Part shown: positions 25,694-33,685 of the stretch, piece by piece
Position numbering within the stretch: position 1 is the stretch's first letter
Layout: every line of letters starts with the position of its first letter
Origin: CAYOHP01 sp964403795 [NCBI: uncultured bacterium]
GTDB taxonomy: Bacteria; Muiribacteriota; UBA6191; CAZXTJ01
DNA length: 50,488 bases
Direction: 5' to 3'
Assembly (NCBI GenBank): GCA_964403795.1
Contig: CAYOHP010000034.1
Coordinates: 1 to 50,488, forward strand
Notes under the pieces: model-generated
Databases searched by the model: none
What the model was told of the DNA's origin: nothing
What the model saw: the letters and a program-made list of their open reading frames with translations, nothing else
Translations under genes and position numbers: made by a program

Positions 25694-26635
25694 GTGAGCG
25701 AGCCCCAGTTCCTCTACCGGCGCACCCTGAAGGTCGAGTCCCATGCCACCCCCCGGCTCGACCAGTTCGTAGCGCGGTCGGTCCCGGATCTCTCCCGCGA
25801 GTACGTGAAGGACCTGATCCAGGCCGGCCTGGTGCGGGTCAACGGGTCTCCGGGCAAGCCCTCCACCCGGTTGCGCTTCGACGACACCGTGGCCCTCGAC
25901 ATGCCCCAGCCCAAGGACGCCCGGGCCGAAGCCGAGGACCTGCCGCTCCAGATCCGCTACCAGGACGAGGGCATGCTGGTGGTGGTCAAGCCCCGGGGCA
26001 TGCTCACCCACCCGGCCCCGGGGAAGTTCCACGGCACCCTGGTCAACGCCCTGCTCCACCACGTCCGCGATCTCTCGGGGATCCACGGCGAGCTCCGGCC
26101 CGGGATCGTCCACCGGCTCGACAAGGACACCTCGGGCCTGTTGGTGGTGGCCAAGAACGACACCGCCCACCGGGGCCTGGCCGCCCTCTTCAAGGAGCGC
26201 ACCGTGGTCAAGCGCTACCTGGCCCTGGTCAGCGGCACCCTGGCCGTGGACCGGGGTCTGGTCGACCTGCCCATCGGCCGGCATCCCCACAAGCGCTTCC
26301 AGATGTCGGTGCATCCCGAGGGCAAGGCGGCCCGCAGCGAGTTCCGGGCCCTCCGGCGCTACGGGGACACCACCCTGGTGGCGATCCGCATCTACACCGG
26401 GCGTACCCACCAGATCCGGGTCCACATGGCCCACCTCGGCCATCCGGTGGTCGGCGATCCGCTCTACGGTTCCCGCAAGGACCATCGCTTCCCCGAGGGG
26501 ATCGCCCTCCACTCCTGGCACCTGGAGTTCGACCATCCGCTCTCGGGGCGCCGGCTCCGCTTCTACCAGCCGCTCCCCGACGACATGCGCCGCCTGATCC
26601 GCCGCATGGCCGAGGAAGGCGACGGTTGGATCTGA
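25694..26635 (+). CDS. rluD: Ribosomal large-subunit pseudouridine synthase, RluD type
   Basis: RluA/RluD enzymes isomerise specific uridines in 23S rRNA. The 313-residue protein has an N-terminal S4 RNA-binding domain (about residues 15-75, LDQFVARSVPDLSREYVKDLI) and a catalytic domain with RPGIVHRLDKDTSGLLVVAK, where the Asp after RL is the catalytic residue. Later motifs are YLALVSG, RTHQIRVHMAHLGHPVVGDPLYG and LHSWHLEFDHP. I use the GTG at 25694, the first start codon after the promoter-like TAGCCT. Starts further upstream lie before that element. RluD (helix 69) is the best guess from the S4 fusion and length, but RluB/C-like specificity cannot be excluded. Confidence 0.93.
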   Translation: MSEPQFLYRRTLKVESHATPRLDQFVARSVPDLSREYVKDLIQAGLVRVNGSPGKPSTRLRFDDTVALDMPQPKDARAEAEDLPLQIRYQDEGMLVVVKPRGMLTHPAPGKFHGTLVNALLHHVRDLSGIHGELRPGIVHRLDKDTSGLLVVAKNDTAHRGLAALFKERTVVKRYLALVSGTLAVDRGLVDLPIGRHPHKRFQMSVHPEGKAARSEFRALRRYGDTTLVAIRIYTGRTHQIRVHMAHLGHPVVGDPLYGSRKDHRFPEGIALHSWHLEFDHPLSGRRLRFYQPLPDDMRRLIRRMAEEGDGWI

Positions 26636-26642
26636 TCCGGGG

Positions 26643-26648
26643 TAGCCT
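26643..26648 (+). promoter_or_regulatory. Putative -10 element TAGCCT before ftsY
   Basis: GGGTAGCCTCGGGGCC lies 24 nt before the ATG of ftsY, just after the rluD stop. It is nearly identical in context to the elements before rluD and the ferredoxin gene. Confidence 0.45.
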
Positions 26649-26672
26649 CGGGGCCGGACGCCCGCCGGGAGG

Positions 26673-27620
26673 ATGACGTTGAGCTGGTTCGATCGCCTGA
26701 GGAGCGGCCTCACCAAGACCCGGGACGCCCTGACCGGCGGCATCCGCGGGGTGTTCGGCCACGCCGCCGATCCCGAGGAGATCCTCGAGGAGGTCGAGGC
26801 GGTGCTGATCGGCGGCGACCTCGGGGTCCACTTCGCCGACCAGGTCGTGACCGACCTGCGGGCGCACCTCGCCGAGGGGACCCTCACCGCCGACCAGGTG
26901 CTCGCCCGGGTACGGAGCCGGATCGAGGGGGTCCTCTCCCGCGACTTCGGGGCCATGCGCCTCGACCCCGACGAGGGCCCGGCCGTGATCCTGGTGGTCG
27001 GCGTCAACGGCGTCGGCAAGACCACCACCATCGCCAAGCTCGCCCACCGCTTCCAGGCCTACGGTCGAAAGCCCTTGCTGGTGGCCGGCGACACCTTCCG
27101 GGCCGGGGCCATCCAGCAGCTCCAGGTCTGGGGGGAGCGGATCGGGGTTCCGGTGGTGGCGGGCCGGGCCGGTTCCGATCCCTCGTCCCTTGCCTTCGAT
27201 GCGGTGGGGCGGGCCAAGGGCAAGGGGCATGACCTGGTGATCCTCGACACCGCGGGTCGCCTCCACACCCAGTTCAACCTCATGAAGGAACTCGAGAAGA
27301 TCGGGGCGGTACTCCGCAAGGTGGTTCCGGGCGCCCCCCATGAGACCTTCCTGGTGGTGGACGCCACCACCGGCCAGAACGCGGTGCGGCAGGCCGAGGA
27401 GTTCAAGAAGATCGTGCCCATCACCGGGCTGGTCGTGACCAAGCTCGACGGCACCGCCAAGGGTGGCTGCGTGATCCCGGTGGTCGAGAAGCTCTCGGTC
27501 CCGGTGCGCTTCCTGGGAGTGGGCGAGGGACTCGAGGACCTCGACAACTTCGACTCCGGGCAGTACGTGGGGGCGCTCTTCGACCGTCCTCCCGCGGTCC
27601 TCGGGTCCGAGGCCGGTTGA
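26673..27620 (+). CDS. ftsY: Signal recognition particle receptor FtsY
   Basis: FtsY is the SRP receptor GTPase that brings ribosomes making membrane proteins to the Sec translocon. The 315-residue NG protein lacks the long acidic A domain and begins SWFDRLRSGLTKTRDAL. GTPase motifs are GVNGVGKTTTIAKLA (G1), DTFRAGAIQQL, ILDTAGRLHT (G3), TKLDGTAKGG (G4) and GVGEGLEDLDNF. GGGAGG directly abuts the ATG at 26673, whereas TTG 26679 has ideal 6-nt spacing, so the protein may really start at that Leu codon, two residues later. A gene for a membrane glycosyltransferase follows after 37 bp. Confidence 0.96.
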   Translation: MTLSWFDRLRSGLTKTRDALTGGIRGVFGHAADPEEILEEVEAVLIGGDLGVHFADQVVTDLRAHLAEGTLTADQVLARVRSRIEGVLSRDFGAMRLDPDEGPAVILVVGVNGVGKTTTIAKLAHRFQAYGRKPLLVAGDTFRAGAIQQLQVWGERIGVPVVAGRAGSDPSSLAFDAVGRAKGKGHDLVILDTAGRLHTQFNLMKELEKIGAVLRKVVPGAPHETFLVVDATTGQNAVRQAEEFKKIVPITGLVVTKLDGTAKGGCVIPVVEKLSVPVRFLGVGEGLEDLDNFDSGQYVGALFDRPPAVLGSEAG

Positions 27621-27657
27621 GCCGCATGGTGCGCCGGGACCGGGGATCCCGGGCCCG

Positions 27658-29451
27658 GTGAGCCCGCTGCGCCTCCTGGTCGGGATCCTGCTGCTGGTCG
27701 CCGCCGTTGGCTTCCAGGGCCACCAGGGCTACCTCGTCGACCATGGACGGGGCCCCGGCATCTCCACCATGAGCCTCTACGGCTCGTTCCAGCCCGACAC
27801 CCTGGTCCCCAACCTGAAGCTGCTCTGGCTCACCGCCACCCAGCTCGTCCTGGCCCTGCCCGGGTGTCTGCTCCTGGGGCTCACGCTGGCGCGCTGGCGG
27901 CCTTCCGCGCTCCTCCTCGCCCGTTGCCGCCGACGCCTGCGACGCGCCCTGGCGGTCCCGCGGGTCGATCGCGACCTCGCTCTCCTGGCCGCGCTCGTCG
28001 TCGGCGGCCTGGCGCTCGCCCTGGGAGCCGACCCCCTGGTCGACGACGAGGCGACCTTCGTGCTCCAGGCCAGGATGCTGCTCCAGGGAGGCTTCGCCCT
28101 GCCGGCGCCGGAGCATGCCGAGCTCTTCCGCAACCAGTTCACCTTCCACGCCACGCCCGACGGTCGCTATCTGGGGATGTACCTCCCGACCTGGCCCCTG
28201 GTGCTGGCTCCCTTCACCGCGCTCGGGGATCCTCGGTGGGTGTGCCCGCTCCTGGCGGGAGCCCTGCTCCTGGCCGTGTCGCGGCTGGCCGGGAGCCTCT
28301 TCCCCGATCGCCCGCCCGCGGCGCGTCTCGCTCCGCTCCTGCTCCTTGGCTCGCCATGGTTCCTGCTCACCGCCAGCAGCCTGGCGAGCCAGACCCTCTC
28401 GGCCCTGGTGCTCGCGGCCGGGCTCTGGCTGCTCCTCGCCCCGGGAATCCGTGCCGGCCTGGCGGCCGGCGCCCTCTGGGGCCTGGCCTTCACGCTCCGG
28501 CCCGCCAGCGCGGCCGCGGCCCTCCCGGCCGCGCTCTACGCGATCGTCTCGGGGGAGCGACCCGGGCGGCGACTGCTCGAGCTGATGCCGGGAGCCCTGG
28601 CCGGGCTGGCGGTTCACTTCGGCTACTCGTGGTGGGTGACCGGCGATCCCTGGACCCCGCCGCTCGCCTGGTTCAACCCGGTGCAGGTCATGGGGTTCCC
28701 GCGGGGCGAGGACGGGATCCCCATCCATACTCCGATCCGGGGTATCGGGATCCTGGTCCTGAACCTGCTCCGGGTGGAGCACTGGACCACCGGCTGGCCG
28801 ACCACCTTCGCGATGCTCGTCCCGCTCCTGTTCCGGCCCGCGGCCAGCTCGGAGCGGATCCTCGGACTCTGGCTCCTGGGCCACGCCGCCCTCTACTTCG
28901 GCTACGGCTTCGAGGGGGTGGCGGTCACCGGTCCGGCCTACTGGTTCGAGACCCTGGTCCCGTTGGTCCTGCTCCTGGCCCGGGGGCTCTCCGATCTCCC
29001 GGACCGCCTGTCCCGGGAGAACCTGAGGGCGCTCCACGCGGCCCTCGGCCTGGCCACCCTGCTCTCGCTCTGCCATGTGCTGCCGCTCCGGGCCTCCCAG
29101 GTGGCGGACCTAAGGGACCTGTCGGGAGCTCCCTATCGGGTGCTCTCCCGGCTTCCCGGACGCAACGTCCTCGTCGTGACCGGGTTCTCGAACCTCGAGA
29201 CGCCGGGCTGGCGCTTCGGCTACCAGGTGGTGCACCCGGACCTGGTGCCGGCCGGGGAGCCGCTCCTGGTACGTCCCGGACCCCCGGCTTCGATCCTCGC
29301 CTGGGCGAGCCGCCGGGGCGCCGGAGCGGTCCTGGTCCTGGAGCGGGGCGAGGGGTTCGGCTGGCGCCTGCGGCCCTGGTCTCCGGAGGAGGACTGGACC
29401 CGCAACCCGGGGGCCGGACGGCCCTACTGGCCGGGGCCGCTCCGACCGTAG
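27658..29451 (+). CDS. GT-C type membrane glycosyltransferase-like protein
   Basis: The 597-residue protein has about 11-13 membrane helices. A loop after the third helix carries DPLVDDEATFVLQARMLL, an Asp-Glu motif like that in the first outside loop of GT-C enzymes (ArnT, PMT, Alg families), which use polyprenyl-phosphate sugars. The last 130 residues form a soluble domain outside the membrane. No ribosome-binding site is seen at the GTG start, 37 bp after ftsY. The gene end overlaps the end of the convergent TPR glycosyltransferase by 28 bp. Substrate is unknown. Assignment to GT-C rests on topology and the acidic motif. Confidence 0.7.
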   Translation: MSPLRLLVGILLLVAAVGFQGHQGYLVDHGRGPGISTMSLYGSFQPDTLVPNLKLLWLTATQLVLALPGCLLLGLTLARWRPSALLLARCRRRLRRALAVPRVDRDLALLAALVVGGLALALGADPLVDDEATFVLQARMLLQGGFALPAPEHAELFRNQFTFHATPDGRYLGMYLPTWPLVLAPFTALGDPRWVCPLLAGALLLAVSRLAGSLFPDRPPAARLAPLLLLGSPWFLLTASSLASQTLSALVLAAGLWLLLAPGIRAGLAAGALWGLAFTLRPASAAAALPAALYAIVSGERPGRRLLELMPGALAGLAVHFGYSWWVTGDPWTPPLAWFNPVQVMGFPRGEDGIPIHTPIRGIGILVLNLLRVEHWTTGWPTTFAMLVPLLFRPAASSERILGLWLLGHAALYFGYGFEGVAVTGPAYWFETLVPLVLLLARGLSDLPDRLSRENLRALHAALGLATLLSLCHVLPLRASQVADLRDLSGAPYRVLSRLPGRNVLVVTGFSNLETPGWRFGYQVVHPDLVPAGEPLLVRPGPPASILAWASRRGAGAVLVLERGEGFGWRLRPWSPEEDWTRNPGAGRPYWPGPLRP

Positions 29452-31229
29452 GTCTCGAGCTGGCGGGCCCGGGCCGCGGCCTCTGCCGCACCCCGGCGAT
29501 CCCCGCTCCGGGCGAGCACCTCGGCCAGCGCGCCCGGGTAGCGGGCCACGGTCGGGAAATCGGAGGCCAGGGTCGCGAGCAGCCGGGCCGCCTCCCCGAG
29601 CCGGGCCTGCCCGACCCGCAGCAGCGCCAGCTCGAAGCGGGCCTCCGGGTTCCGGGGGGCGGCAGCCAGGGCGGCTTCGAGATGGGCTCCGGCGGCGGCC
29701 GGGTCGCCGTCCTCGATCGCCAGCTGGGCCCGCATCACCCGCGCCGGGGCCTCTCCGGGACGGACCGCGAGGATCCGATCGAGGAGCGTCCGGGCCTCGT
29801 CGCGCCGACCGACGCGACGCAGGAGCGCCGCCTCGTTCACCCTGGCCAGGTAGCCCCGGGAGGAACCATCGGGGATCCCCCGGTAGGTGGCAAGTGCGCC
29901 TTCGGGATCCCCGGACGCCGCCTGGGCCCGACCCAGGAGCAATGCGAGCGGCGCATCTTCCGGGAAGGCCGCCAAGCCTGCCTCGGCCTCGCGACCGGCC
30001 TCCGCGGGCTTCCCCTGGTCCAGCAGGTGTTCGACCAGGTGGCGGCGGTCGATGGCCCGGGAGGCCGGCTGGCCCACCAGGCGGCGGAGCATGGTCTCCT
30101 CGTCTCGCCAATCGCGGGTGCGGAGGTCGAGCGCCAGGGCCTGGCCGAACAGGACCAGGATGGCGACCACCCGGAGCCCCGCCGTCCCCCGGGACAGGGC
30201 CAGCATCCAGGCCAGGGCGAATCCCGCCAGGCTGGGGTAGAGATAGCGGTCGGAGAGCGGGAAGGGCAGGGGCACGATCCCCGAGGCCGGGACCAGGGGC
30301 AGGACCACCAGGGCCAGCGCCAGGCGAGCCTCGTGCGCGTCCCGTCGGGCGGCGCACCCGGCGAGGCCGAGGAGCCCGGAGAGCCCCGCCAGTCTGGCGA
30401 GGACGGGGGCCTCCTCGGCCCCGGGAGGGGCCCCGAACCAGCGCAGGTCAAGGGGCCAGACGAGGTGCGCCAGGTATTCCGGGAACGAGGCCAGGGGGGC
30501 AGAGAGATCGAGGGGGACCCCGCCCGACACGGAAGGAACTCCTCCGAGCGCCAAGGCGCGGCAGCCGAGGTAGAGGATCAGGGACAGGCCCGCGGCGAGG
30601 GTTCGGGGGGCGGCTCCCTGCCTTCCCCCGATCAGGAGGAAGAGGGGCAGGAACGCCAGTGCCGTCTCCTTCGAGAGGGCTGCGAGGAAGAGCGCCAGCG
30701 AGGCCCAGGGCAGGCTGCCACCGCCCCGCTCGGCAAGACCCAGGGCCAGCAGGCCGAGCACCAGGGCCAGGAGGTCCATGCGGCCGGAGATCCAGGCCAC
30801 GGCCTCGGCCCCGGCGGGGTGGGTGGCGAAGGCGAGCGCGCCGAGGAGGGCCGGGACCTCCCCGAAGCGGGGAGCGCCCCAGGCCAGGAGCATCAGGGCG
30901 GCGGCGAGGTGGAGCAGGGCGTTGCCGAGGTGGAGCCAGGGGGTGCGCTCGGGGACCGGGAGCGGGGGGAAGGCCATGGTGAGGAGCGGGAGCGGCCGGT
31001 AGTAGCGGGCGCCCTGGGGGAGTTCGCCTTCTGGGTCGGGCAGGTGGGCGGGGCTGTGGAGGGGAGAGGTCCAGAGCTCGAGCAGGCGGCCGGGGGCGGC
31101 CAGACGCAGGTCGGCCTCGAGGAACTGGTGGTCGTCGAAGAGCCGGGTCCGGGAGGTCGCCGGGACGCGATAGAGGAGGAGCGTGACGAGCGCGACCAGG
31201 AGGGCAGCCGGGAGCCGCGGGCGGAGCAT
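29424..31229 (-). CDS. TMTC-like membrane glycosyltransferase with C-terminal TPRs
   Basis: The 601-residue protein begins MLRPRLPAALLVALVTLLLY and has about 10 membrane helices up to residue 400. Outside-loop features (RLFDDHQFLEADLRLA, ARYYRPLPLLTMAF, FATHPAGAEAVAWISGRMDLL) match the protein O-mannosyltransferase-like/TMTC group of GT-C proteins, which usually end in TPRs. Here residues 420-595 hold TPR units such as PAEAGREAEAGLAAFPEDAPLALLLGRAQ. It probably moves a sugar from a lipid carrier to protein or glycan on the outer face of the inner membrane. The ATG is 11 nt after a TAGCCT element, in a divergent promoter shared with the ferredoxin gene. A much longer frame through the antisense of pyk is spurious. 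Confidence 0.8.
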   Translation of the reverse strand: MLRPRLPAALLVALVTLLLYRVPATSRTRLFDDHQFLEADLRLAAPGRLLELWTSPLHSPAHLPDPEGELPQGARYYRPLPLLTMAFPPLPVPERTPWLHLGNALLHLAAALMLLAWGAPRFGEVPALLGALAFATHPAGAEAVAWISGRMDLLALVLGLLALGLAERGGGSLPWASLALFLAALSKETALAFLPLFLLIGGRQGAAPRTLAAGLSLILYLGCRALALGGVPSVSGGVPLDLSAPLASFPEYLAHLVWPLDLRWFGAPPGAEEAPVLARLAGLSGLLGLAGCAARRDAHEARLALALVVLPLVPASGIVPLPFPLSDRYLYPSLAGFALAWMLALSRGTAGLRVVAILVLFGQALALDLRTRDWRDEETMLRRLVGQPASRAIDRRHLVEHLLDQGKPAEAGREAEAGLAAFPEDAPLALLLGRAQAASGDPEGALATYRGIPDGSSRGYLARVNEAALLRRVGRRDEARTLLDRILAVRPGEAPARVMRAQLAIEDGDPAAAGAHLEAALAAAPRNPEARFELALLRVGQARLGEAARLLATLASDFPTVARYPGALAEVLARSGDRRGAAEAAARARQLETYGRSGPGQ

Positions 31230-31240
31230 GGGGCGTGGGA

Positions 31241-31246
31241 AGGCTA
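31241..31246 (-). promoter_or_regulatory. Putative -10 element TAGCCT before the TMTC-like gene
   Basis: GTGCTAGCCTTCCC on the minus strand ends 11 nt before the ATG at 31229. It is divergent from the ferredoxin promoter 35 bp away. Confidence 0.45.
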
Positions 31247-31256
31247 GCACGGCGGC

Positions 31257-31286
31257 TCGACAGGTCCGGCGGCGAGCGGGTAACCT
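31257..31286 (+). promoter_or_regulatory. Putative promoter of the ferredoxin gene
   Basis: TCGACA (31257-31262) and TAACCT (31281-31286) are separated by 18 nt, a reasonable housekeeping-type promoter. An in-frame ATG at 31295 lies 8 nt after the -10, the more usual ATG at 31346 lies 59 nt after it. Confidence 0.5.
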
Positions 31287-31345
31287 CGGGGGCGATGGGA
31301 TCGCGGGCGTTCCCCCGGGTCCGGCACCAGGAGGCGAGGCCGAGC

Positions 31346-31579
31346 ATGGCCGACAAGACCGCCAAGTACGGCAACAACGTCCAGGGCTACTTCTACGTCG
31401 ACTCGAAGTGCATCGACTGCGACGTGTGCCGGGAGACGGCTCCCGCCAACTTCGCCCGCAACGAGGACGGCGGCCATTCCTTCGTCTCCAAGCAGCCCGA
31501 GACCGAGGAAGAGGCCGAGCTCTGCGTCGAGGCCAAGGAGGCCTGCCCGGTGGATGCCATCGGGGACGACGGCCAGTAG
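31346..31579 (+). CDS. Single-cluster bacterial ferredoxin
   Basis: This 77-residue protein is a small low-potential electron carrier. It has CIDCDVC followed by RETAP, where the fourth Cys of the classic CxxCxxCxxxCP motif is Ala, and a later CVEAKEACPVDAI that supplies the remaining Cys-Pro. This arrangement is typical of monocluster [4Fe-4S] ferredoxins. The start MADKTAKYG fits the family and has AGGAGG upstream. An in-frame ATG at 31295 would add 17 basic residues and stands at leaderless spacing from the -10 element. The stop abuts the stop of pyk with no gap (TAGCTA). Confidence 0.93.
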   Translation: MADKTAKYGNNVQGYFYVDSKCIDCDVCRETAPANFARNEDGGHSFVSKQPETEEEAELCVEAKEACPVDAIGDDGQ

Positions 31580-33004
31580 CTACCCCTCGCGGACTTTGTG
31601 CAGGCGGAGCATGTTGGTCTGGAAGACCTCGCCCTCGGCCAGCACCATCGCGAAGGTGACCGCGATCGAGTCGCCCGGCTTGACCAGACCTCGTTCCAGG
31701 AGCACGTCCTCGGCCTGACGCGACACCCCGGCCACCCCCTGGACCCAGGCCCCGAAGACCGGGAACACGCCCCAGACCAGGGCCAGCCGACGCAGCACCT
31801 TGTCGTGCCGGGAGAAGGCGACGATCGGCACCGAGGGCCGGAGGCTGGCGGTGTCGGTGGCCGAGGAGCCCGATTCGGTGTAGACCGCCAGGGCCGAGAG
31901 GCGCAGTCGGTCGGCGGCTGCGGCGGCGGCCGTGGCTACCGCCGAGGAGAAGGTCCGGGAGCGGGCATCGGGCAGTGCCGCCACCGCCAGCGGCAGGTCG
32001 CTCGAGTGCTCGGTCTCGCGGATGATGGCGCTCATCACCCGGACCGTCTCGAGCGGGTACTTGCCGACCGCGGTCTCTCCCGAGAGCATCACCGCGTCGG
32101 TGCCGTCGAGCGCGGCATTGGCGACGTCGCTCACCTCGGCCCGGGTGGGCTGCGGGCTCTCGATCATGGACTCGAGCATCTGGGTGGCGGTGATCACCGG
32201 GATCGAGCGGCGGACGCATTCCCGGATGATGCGCTTCTGGACCGCCGGGACCTTCTCGTGGCCGATCTCGACCCCGAGGTCTCCCCGCGCCACCATGGCC
32301 CCGTCGGAGGCGTCGAGGATGGCCTCGAGGTGGGCCACGGCCTCGGGGCGCTCGATCTTGGCGATCACCGGGACGTCGCCGGCCAGCCGCTTGGCCCGCT
32401 GCATGTCCTCCGGTCCACGCACGAAGGAGAGCGCCAGGTAGTCGATCCCGAGCCCGCATGCGAAGGCCAGGTCGGCCTCGTCCTTCTCCGTCAGCGCCGG
32501 GGTGGAAAGGGTGCTCTCGGGGAGGTTCATCCCCTTCTTGTCCTTGAGGGTCCCTCCCACCAGGACCTCGGTCTCGACCTCGTCCCCCACGATCTCCTTC
32601 ACTTCGAGGTGGAGGCGGCCGTCGTCGAGGAAGATGCGCTGCCCGGGACGGACGTCCCGGGAGAGCGGCTCGTAGGTGTGGGGGATGCGGCTGGGGTCGT
32701 CGGTCTCCTTGCCTACGAACAACCGGAACCGGCCTCCCGCCGGGAGCGCGATCTGTCCCCCGGGGAATCGCCCCACCCGGATCTTGGGGCCCGAGAGGTC
32801 GCCCAAGGTGGCGATCGGACGCCGGATCCGGGCGGCGGCCTTGCGGACCCGTTCGTAGCGGGCCCGGTGCTCCTCGTGGCTGCCATGGGAGAAATTCAGG
32901 CGCACCACGTCCACCCCGGCCTCGAAGAGCTCCACGAGCCGGTCCTCGTCGTCCGAGGCCGGTCCCAGGGTGGCGACGATCTTCACCTTCTGCAGCGGGT
33001 CCAT
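31580..33004 (-). CDS. pyk: Pyruvate kinase
   Basis: Pyruvate kinase makes ATP and pyruvate from phosphoenolpyruvate and ADP. The 474-residue protein starts MDPLQKVKIVATLGPASDDE and carries RLNFSHGSHEEHR, the Mg-binding signature IAKIERPEAVAHLEAI, MVARGDLGVEIG, TATQMLESMI, EVSDVANAALDGTDAVMLSGETAVGKYPLETV and a C-terminal regulatory domain ending with the TNMLRLHKV segment. GGGAGGGG lies 5-6 nt before the ATG at 33004. An ATG 10 codons earlier overlaps the putative -10 element and is less likely. It is the only glycolytic gene in the window. Confidence 0.97.
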   Translation of the reverse strand: MDPLQKVKIVATLGPASDDEDRLVELFEAGVDVVRLNFSHGSHEEHRARYERVRKAAARIRRPIATLGDLSGPKIRVGRFPGGQIALPAGGRFRLFVGKETDDPSRIPHTYEPLSRDVRPGQRIFLDDGRLHLEVKEIVGDEVETEVLVGGTLKDKKGMNLPESTLSTPALTEKDEADLAFACGLGIDYLALSFVRGPEDMQRAKRLAGDVPVIAKIERPEAVAHLEAILDASDGAMVARGDLGVEIGHEKVPAVQKRIIRECVRRSIPVITATQMLESMIESPQPTRAEVSDVANAALDGTDAVMLSGETAVGKYPLETVRVMSAIIRETEHSSDLPLAVAALPDARSRTFSSAVATAAAAAADRLRLSALAVYTESGSSATDTASLRPSVPIVAFSRHDKVLRRLALVWGVFPVFGAWVQGVAGVSRQAEDVLLERGLVKPGDSIAVTFAMVLAEGEVFQTNMLRLHKVREG

Positions 33005-33032
33005 GGCTTCCCCTCCCGTCGGAGCGGAGGTC

Positions 33033-33038
33033 ATCGTA
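33033..33038 (-). promoter_or_regulatory. Putative -10 element TACGAT before pyk
   Basis: TACGAT lies 28 nt before the pyk ATG on the minus strand, with the ribosome-binding site between. No -35 is evident. Confidence 0.4.
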
Positions 33039-33059
33039 GTCCCTGGGAGCAGGTGAGCC

Positions 33060-33145
33060 TGCGGCTCGGCCGCAAGGGCCTCGCCAGCGACGGGCTACGC
33101 CTCCGCTGCTCCCCCTGGCGGAGCCAGGGGCGCTTCGGCTACGCC
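33060..33145. repeat. Hairpin-rich intergenic segment between pyk and the usp gene
   Basis: Between the two divergent genes lie a 6-bp hairpin (TGCGGC-TCG-GCCGCA, 33060-33074), a perfect 8-bp hairpin (CCCCTGGC-GGA-GCCAGGGG, 33112-33130) and two direct copies of GGCTACGCC (33093-33101 and 33137-33145) bracketing the second hairpin. It resembles a REP-like or decayed mobile palindromic element, but could be chance. Confidence 0.4.
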
Positions 33146-33202
33146 CGTGTGCGAAACCCGGCCTTGGGAGGTCCGCGTCTCCGGTCCCCGGCATGCCTCG
33201 GG

Positions 33203-33208
33203 TAGGTT
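33203..33208 (+). promoter_or_regulatory. Putative -10 element TAGGTT before the usp gene
   Basis: TAGGTT lies 18 nt before the ATG at 33227, and a strong AGGAGG ribosome-binding site stands between. Confidence 0.35.
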
Positions 33209-33226
33209 CCGGGTAGGAGGTCCGCC

Positions 33227-33685
33227 ATGGCTCCGATCCTGGTCCCCCTCGATCTCTCCCCCGTCACGCCCGAAGTCGTGGTCCAGGCCAGGGTGCTGGC
33301 CCGGGCACTCGGGTGCGGACTCTGCCTGCTCCACGTCTCGCCCGACGATCCCGCCTTCGTGGGATGGGAGGCGGGCCCACCGAGCGTGCGCGACCAGCTC
33401 GCCCGGGACCGGCGCGCCGAGCGCACCGAACTCCACGAGATCGCCGAAGGGCTGCGTCGGGAGGGGTTCGAGGTCGAGACCCATCTCGTCAAGGGCGACC
33501 CGGTGGAGAAGATCCTGGAGCGCGCCCGCCAGTGCCAGGCACGCCTGATCGTGGTGGGTGCCCACGGCAAGGGTTTCCTGGCCCGGGCGCTGGCCGGGAG
33601 CGTCTCCGAGTCGGTGGCACGCGGCGCCCCTTGTCCGGTGGTGGTGGTGCCGGAACGGGCCACCTGCTGCCAGGCGGCGGCCTAG
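33227..33685 (+). CDS. Universal stress protein family
   Basis: A single-domain UspA protein of 152 residues. It starts MAPILVPLDLSPVTPEVV and ends with the ATP-binding loop VVGAHGKGFLARALAGSVSESVARGAPCPVVVV, matching the G-2x-G-9x-G(S/T) motif, so it probably binds ATP. Such proteins help survival under starvation or oxidative stress, in a way not defined by sequence. AGGAGG lies upstream of the ATG. Its stop codon shares a CTAG palindrome with the stop of the convergent P450 gene. Confidence 0.95.
   Translation: MAPILVPLDLSPVTPEVVVQARVLARALGCGLCLLHVSPDDPAFVGWEAGPPSVRDQLARDRRAERTELHEIAEGLRREGFEVETHLVKGDPVEKILERARQCQARLIVVGAHGKGFLARALAGSVSESVARGAPCPVVVVPERATCCQAAA

Noticed and set aside
27864-31247. 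Very long plus-strand open frame of more than 1100 codons
   Set aside because: It runs across the coding strand of one glycosyltransferase in another frame and antisense to the next. Its translation is Arg/Gly/Pro/Ala-rich with no domain, as expected of shadow frames in about 70% GC DNA.
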